Shown piece by piece: positions 61,444 through 64,000 of a stretch of 64,000 nucleotides of DNA. The notes under the pieces are model-generated. The model did no database searches, had not been told where the DNA came from, and saw nothing but the letters and a program-made list of their open reading frames with translations. The stretch is taken from positions 1,550,001-1,614,000 of the forward strand of contig NZ_JAFMNX010000001.1 in the NCBI RefSeq assembly GCF_018457165.1, in the 5' to 3' direction. This stretch comes from Tianweitania aestuarii. GTDB taxonomy: Bacteria; Pseudomonadota; Alphaproteobacteria; Rhizobiales; Rhizobiaceae. The first letter of the stretch is position 1; each line of letters opens with the position of its first letter. The translations under genes were made by a program, and so were the position numbers.

Positions 61444-64000
61444 CTAGAACTCGAAGATCGAGCGGAAAATGCCGGGTGCGATGACCGAGATCGGATTGAT
61501 CTGAAGGTCCGGCTTCTTCGCATTGCCGACCAGTCGGAAGGTGATGCCGATCAACGCGCCGTCGCGGCCATTTCCGAGAATCTGGCCGATGATGGGGATC
61601 TCGCCGAAGATGCGATTGACGCCATAGGCCGGCAGGAAGGTGCCGGTCATGTCCATATTGCCCTGCGGATCATAGAACGTGCCCTGAAAGCTCGCGCCGA
61701 TCACCGGCCCGCGCACCACGCCTTCACGCAGAACGAGCGAACCCGGACCTTTCTGGATGCGGGTGAAGCCGCGCTCGAAGGCAACGCTGCTGGTGTCGAT
61801 CTCGCGGTTGAGCGTGTCGTTGAGCGATTTGCCCTCCGGAGGCGGGCTTGCCACCAGCGATCGCAGCTTGGGTTCGTTGACGATTCGGAAATCGCGCGCA
61901 TCCACCGCGCCGACCATTGCGGCTCCGGTGCGGCCGGCAAGTTCCAGTTCGATGCGGCCGCCATACATATGCTCATAGACATCGGCAAAGCGCAGCACGC
62001 CGCCGGCATCGGTGGACTGAACGCGCAGGGCGTTGCTGCCTCCCGCATTGTCAGTTTGCACGGCAACGGCTCCCCCCGAGCCCATGACGCCGCTCAGCCG
62101 CAGCGCGCCGGCGCCGCTGTCATAGGTAACCTTGAGGTTGTTGATGACCTCGTTGAAGAAGCCATTGGCCTGATCCACCGTGACATCGAGCGCCACCGGC
62201 ATCGCCTCGCCTGTTCCCGATGCTGAGGCGGCGGATTCGGCGAGATAATGTTTCACGAGAGAGCGGGCATCGAACTGCTTGCCGCGCACGCGCACGGTGT
62301 AGGTCTTGCCCTTGCGCTCGAGATCGATCGACGCATCATCGCCGCGGTTGAGCTTGACCGTGCCGAGCTTTGCGGAAGCGAGCCCACCGGAATTCAGCCG
62401 CAGATCGCCGGCAACGTCGAAGCTGTCGCCGCTCAACTGGAAGTTCGTGAGATCGGTAACGCCATCGCGCGCGCTCAGGCGAAAGCGCAGTTTTGCCGGA
62501 ACGCCGGCACCCTTCTGCCAGCCGACCCACGGCACGCGCACTTCCGTGCCGGTAAGATCGGCCGAGACCTCCTGTTGATCGCCCTGCGCGGCATCCACAT
62601 CGAGCAGCATGGGACCGGAGATCAGGGGATCGAGGGCCGGAAAGTGCTTTTGCCGGGTGGCCTCGTCCAGCGTCAGCTGGATGGAGCGTTTGCGGGTCAC
62701 ATCCGCCGCAGAGCCGACAGGCTCCGTCAGGTTCAGGCGGGCCGGGATGCCGTTGAGGTTGGCATTGGCTGCGATCTCCGCGCGCCGCTGATCGATCGAC
62801 GCCGTACCCGCTGCATCGGTGACCGTTTGCCCCGAAAAAGGCTTGGCCAGATTGAGCTTGTCGAAGGCGAGATCGACGCTCCAATGCACGCGCGAACGAT
62901 CGACCTCGCGATTGAGCGGAATGTCGGCATTCACCGTGCCCCAAATCTCGCCGCTGAGATCGTTGGGCTCCATGCCGATGAAGCGCATGGCGTTGATCGG
63001 CTCACGCGCAGCCAGATCGCCGATCGCCTTTGCGTCGCCGGAAAGATCCAGCGTCATGAAGCCGACCGGACCGCCATCCTGATTGCCGGGTATCCGCATC
63101 GTGCCGTCCGTGATCGTCACCTTGCGATCCTCGGCCATGCGCGCTTCGCCCTTGGACAAGGCGATCTCGACATCGTTGCCGCCGAAGGTGATGACGCCGG
63201 CCGCGTCCTGCACGATGGGCAAAGTGTCGAGCACGTGCAGGCTGGTATTTTCCACCACGAAACGGCCATTGGCTTCCTTGGCCGTGAAGGGAATGCCATC
63301 ACCAAGACGACCGGGCGCCAGAGACAGGTTGATCTCGCTTTCGACGAGGCGACCAGCGGTGACGTTCTCATGCACCCACTCACGGGCCTGCGGCGCGACG
63401 ATGAAGGGCCATAGCTGCTTGGCCGAGGCGACGGGCATGGACGTGGTGCCGAGAATGGCGCGGAACCCTGGCGCGCGGCGTCCATCGAAGATGATCTCGC
63501 CCTGGCCGGCGAATTGTCCATCATCCGTGCCGACCTTGAGATCGTCGATTACGAGCTCGGTGGGGTCGGGCAGATATTTGCCGGCCAGCCGAGAGGTGAT
63601 CTCCACGGGCGCATCCGCAAGGTCCTGGGCCGCCAAACGGGATTCGTCGCTCACCAGTTCGAAGCGATAAGCGCGCGCGCTGTTCGGTGCTCCCGGCTCT
63701 GCAGGCTGCGGGCCGATGCCGCCGCTGAAGCTCAAGATCGTTTCGCCGGTTTGAACGGCTGCCTTCTTGATCGCGAGTTCGCCCGATCCTGATCGAAACT
63801 CCATTCCGAGTTCGGCGTCACCCGCGATGATGCCGTTTTTGCCGAGATCGATGGCGGCGTCCGTCATGGAGGCGCTGGCGGCGAGCGTGCTTGGTTCGCC
63901 GTTCACGCCTTCGCGCCCATCGATGTCCATGGCGATCGTGCCGAGCGACGGATCCACCACGGCAATGCCGTCATCAATGAAGGGATCGTCGCGGACGATG
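61444..64000 (-). CDS. AsmA-like / DUF3971 large envelope protein (5' end outside window)
   Basis: The visible 852 codons are the C-terminal part of a large AsmA/YhdP-like protein; the frame stays open to the right edge, so start and N-terminal membrane anchor are outside. It consists of long beta-rich repeats (GRFVVENTSLHVLDTLPIVQDAAGVITFGG, GDLRLNSGGLASAKLG) and closes with the AsmA_2-like region GASFQGTFYDPQGNMDMTGTFLPAYGVNRIFGEIPIIGQILGNGRDGALIGITFRL and VIAPGIFRSIFEF. Such proteins bridge inner and outer membranes and are thought to move phospholipids. Family assignment is good; the exact paralogue cannot be set from a fragment. Confidence 0.88.
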   Translation of the reverse strand, partial: IVRDDPFIDDGIAVVDPSLGTIAMDIDGREGVNGEPSTLAASASMTDAAIDLGKNGIIAGDAELGMEFRSGSGELAIKKAAVQTGETILSFSGGIGPQPAEPGAPNSARAYRFELVSDESRLAAQDLADAPVEITSRLAGKYLPDPTELVIDDLKVGTDDGQFAGQGEIIFDGRRAPGFRAILGTTSMPVASAKQLWPFIVAPQAREWVHENVTAGRLVESEINLSLAPGRLGDGIPFTAKEANGRFVVENTSLHVLDTLPIVQDAAGVITFGGNDVEIALSKGEARMAEDRKVTITDGTMRIPGNQDGGPVGFMTLDLSGDAKAIGDLAAREPINAMRFIGMEPNDLSGEIWGTVNADIPLNREVDRSRVHWSVDLAFDKLNLAKPFSGQTVTDAAGTASIDQRRAEIAANANLNGIPARLNLTEPVGSAADVTRKRSIQLTLDEATRQKHFPALDPLISGPMLLDVDAAQGDQQEVSADLTGTEVRVPWVGWQKGAGVPAKLRFRLSARDGVTDLTNFQLSGDSFDVAGDLRLNSGGLASAKLGTVKLNRGDDASIDLERKGKTYTVRVRGKQFDARSLVKHYLAESAASASGTGEAMPVALDVTVDQANGFFNEVINNLKVTYDSGAGALRLSGVMGSGGAVAVQTDNAGGSNALRVQSTDAGGVLRFADVYEHMYGGRIELELAGRTGAAMVGAVDARDFRIVNEPKLRSLVASPPPEGKSLNDTLNREIDTSSVAFERGFTRIQKGPGSLVLREGVVRGPVIGASFQGTFYDPQGNMDMTGTFLPAYGVNRIFGEIPIIGQILGNGRDGALIGITFRLVGNAKKPDLQINPISVIAPGIFRSIFEF

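Overview
The window is GC-rich chromosomal DNA of an alphaproteobacterium, most likely in the order Hyphomicrobiales (Rhizobium/Phyllobacterium/Brucella side). The signs are the accC-aat pair, DUF3126, an Omp25/31-type porin-like protein, a B12-dependent ribonucleotide reductase, the aerobic (CobG-type) cobalamin pathway and rhizobial-style intergenic repeats. About 60 genes are supported. No CRISPR array, rRNA or intact insertion sequence is visible.

Layout: (1) 1-16.6 kb is housekeeping and envelope DNA: 3' end of accC, aat, a tandem-PilZ protein, a LapG-type protease, gamma-carbonic anhydrase, cysE, a crotonase-fold protein, hydrolases, a double cold-shock protein, gloA, pccB, an SLC13 permease, a DUF1624 acyltransferase, a glycosyltransferase and small envelope proteins. 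(2) 16.6-18.9 kb is the only accessory-looking stretch: two copies of a 108-bp repeat, two complete copies and one fragment of a 140-bp element with hairpin ends, a 44-codon small ORF, and an AT-richer P63C-domain gene of phage character. (3) 18.9-29.8 kb holds nrdJ with an NrdR-box-like promoter, a DUF6311 membrane protein, NUDIX, ynfA-like, gpt, cinA-like, wrbA, a membrane-anchored hydrolase, tRNA-Leu(UAA) and a YrhK-like protein. (4) 29.8-52.3 kb is a nearly complete aerobic cobalamin locus. Two cobalamin riboswitches sit back to back at about 46 kb. One drives DUF1636-cobW-cobN-cobG-cobH-cobI-cobJ leftward, with cobL-cobE-cobM-cobA-cobB-cobS-cobT-cobF beyond an inverted cobK. The other drives cbtB-cbtA-cobP-cobO-cobQ rightward. 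cobD and the pair cobC-tyrosine phosphatase diverge after that. (5) 52.3-64 kb is again housekeeping: a PPOX-fold protein, a Tat-exported 5'-nucleotidase, an MscS channel, an Lrp regulator divergent from ald, anmK, tyrS, an outer-membrane beta-barrel and the C-terminal part of a large AsmA-like protein that runs off the window.

The genes connect through B12. CbtA/CbtB probably import cobalt. CobA to CobL make hydrogenobyrinate, CobN with CobW inserts cobalt, and CobO, CobQ, CobD, CobC, CobP, CobT and CobS attach adenosine, amides and the lower loop. NrdJ is a consumer of the product. Missing from the window, and presumably elsewhere, are the CobS/CobT cobaltochelatase subunits, a CobR-type reductase, BluB and any recognised alpha-ribazole phosphatase. 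The unassigned protein phosphatase translationally coupled to cobC is a candidate for that last role. The most unusual signals are this phosphatase, the paired riboswitches, the two divergent cob gene pairs whose start codons share one CATG, the repeat cluster with its small ORF, and the P63C leader structure.
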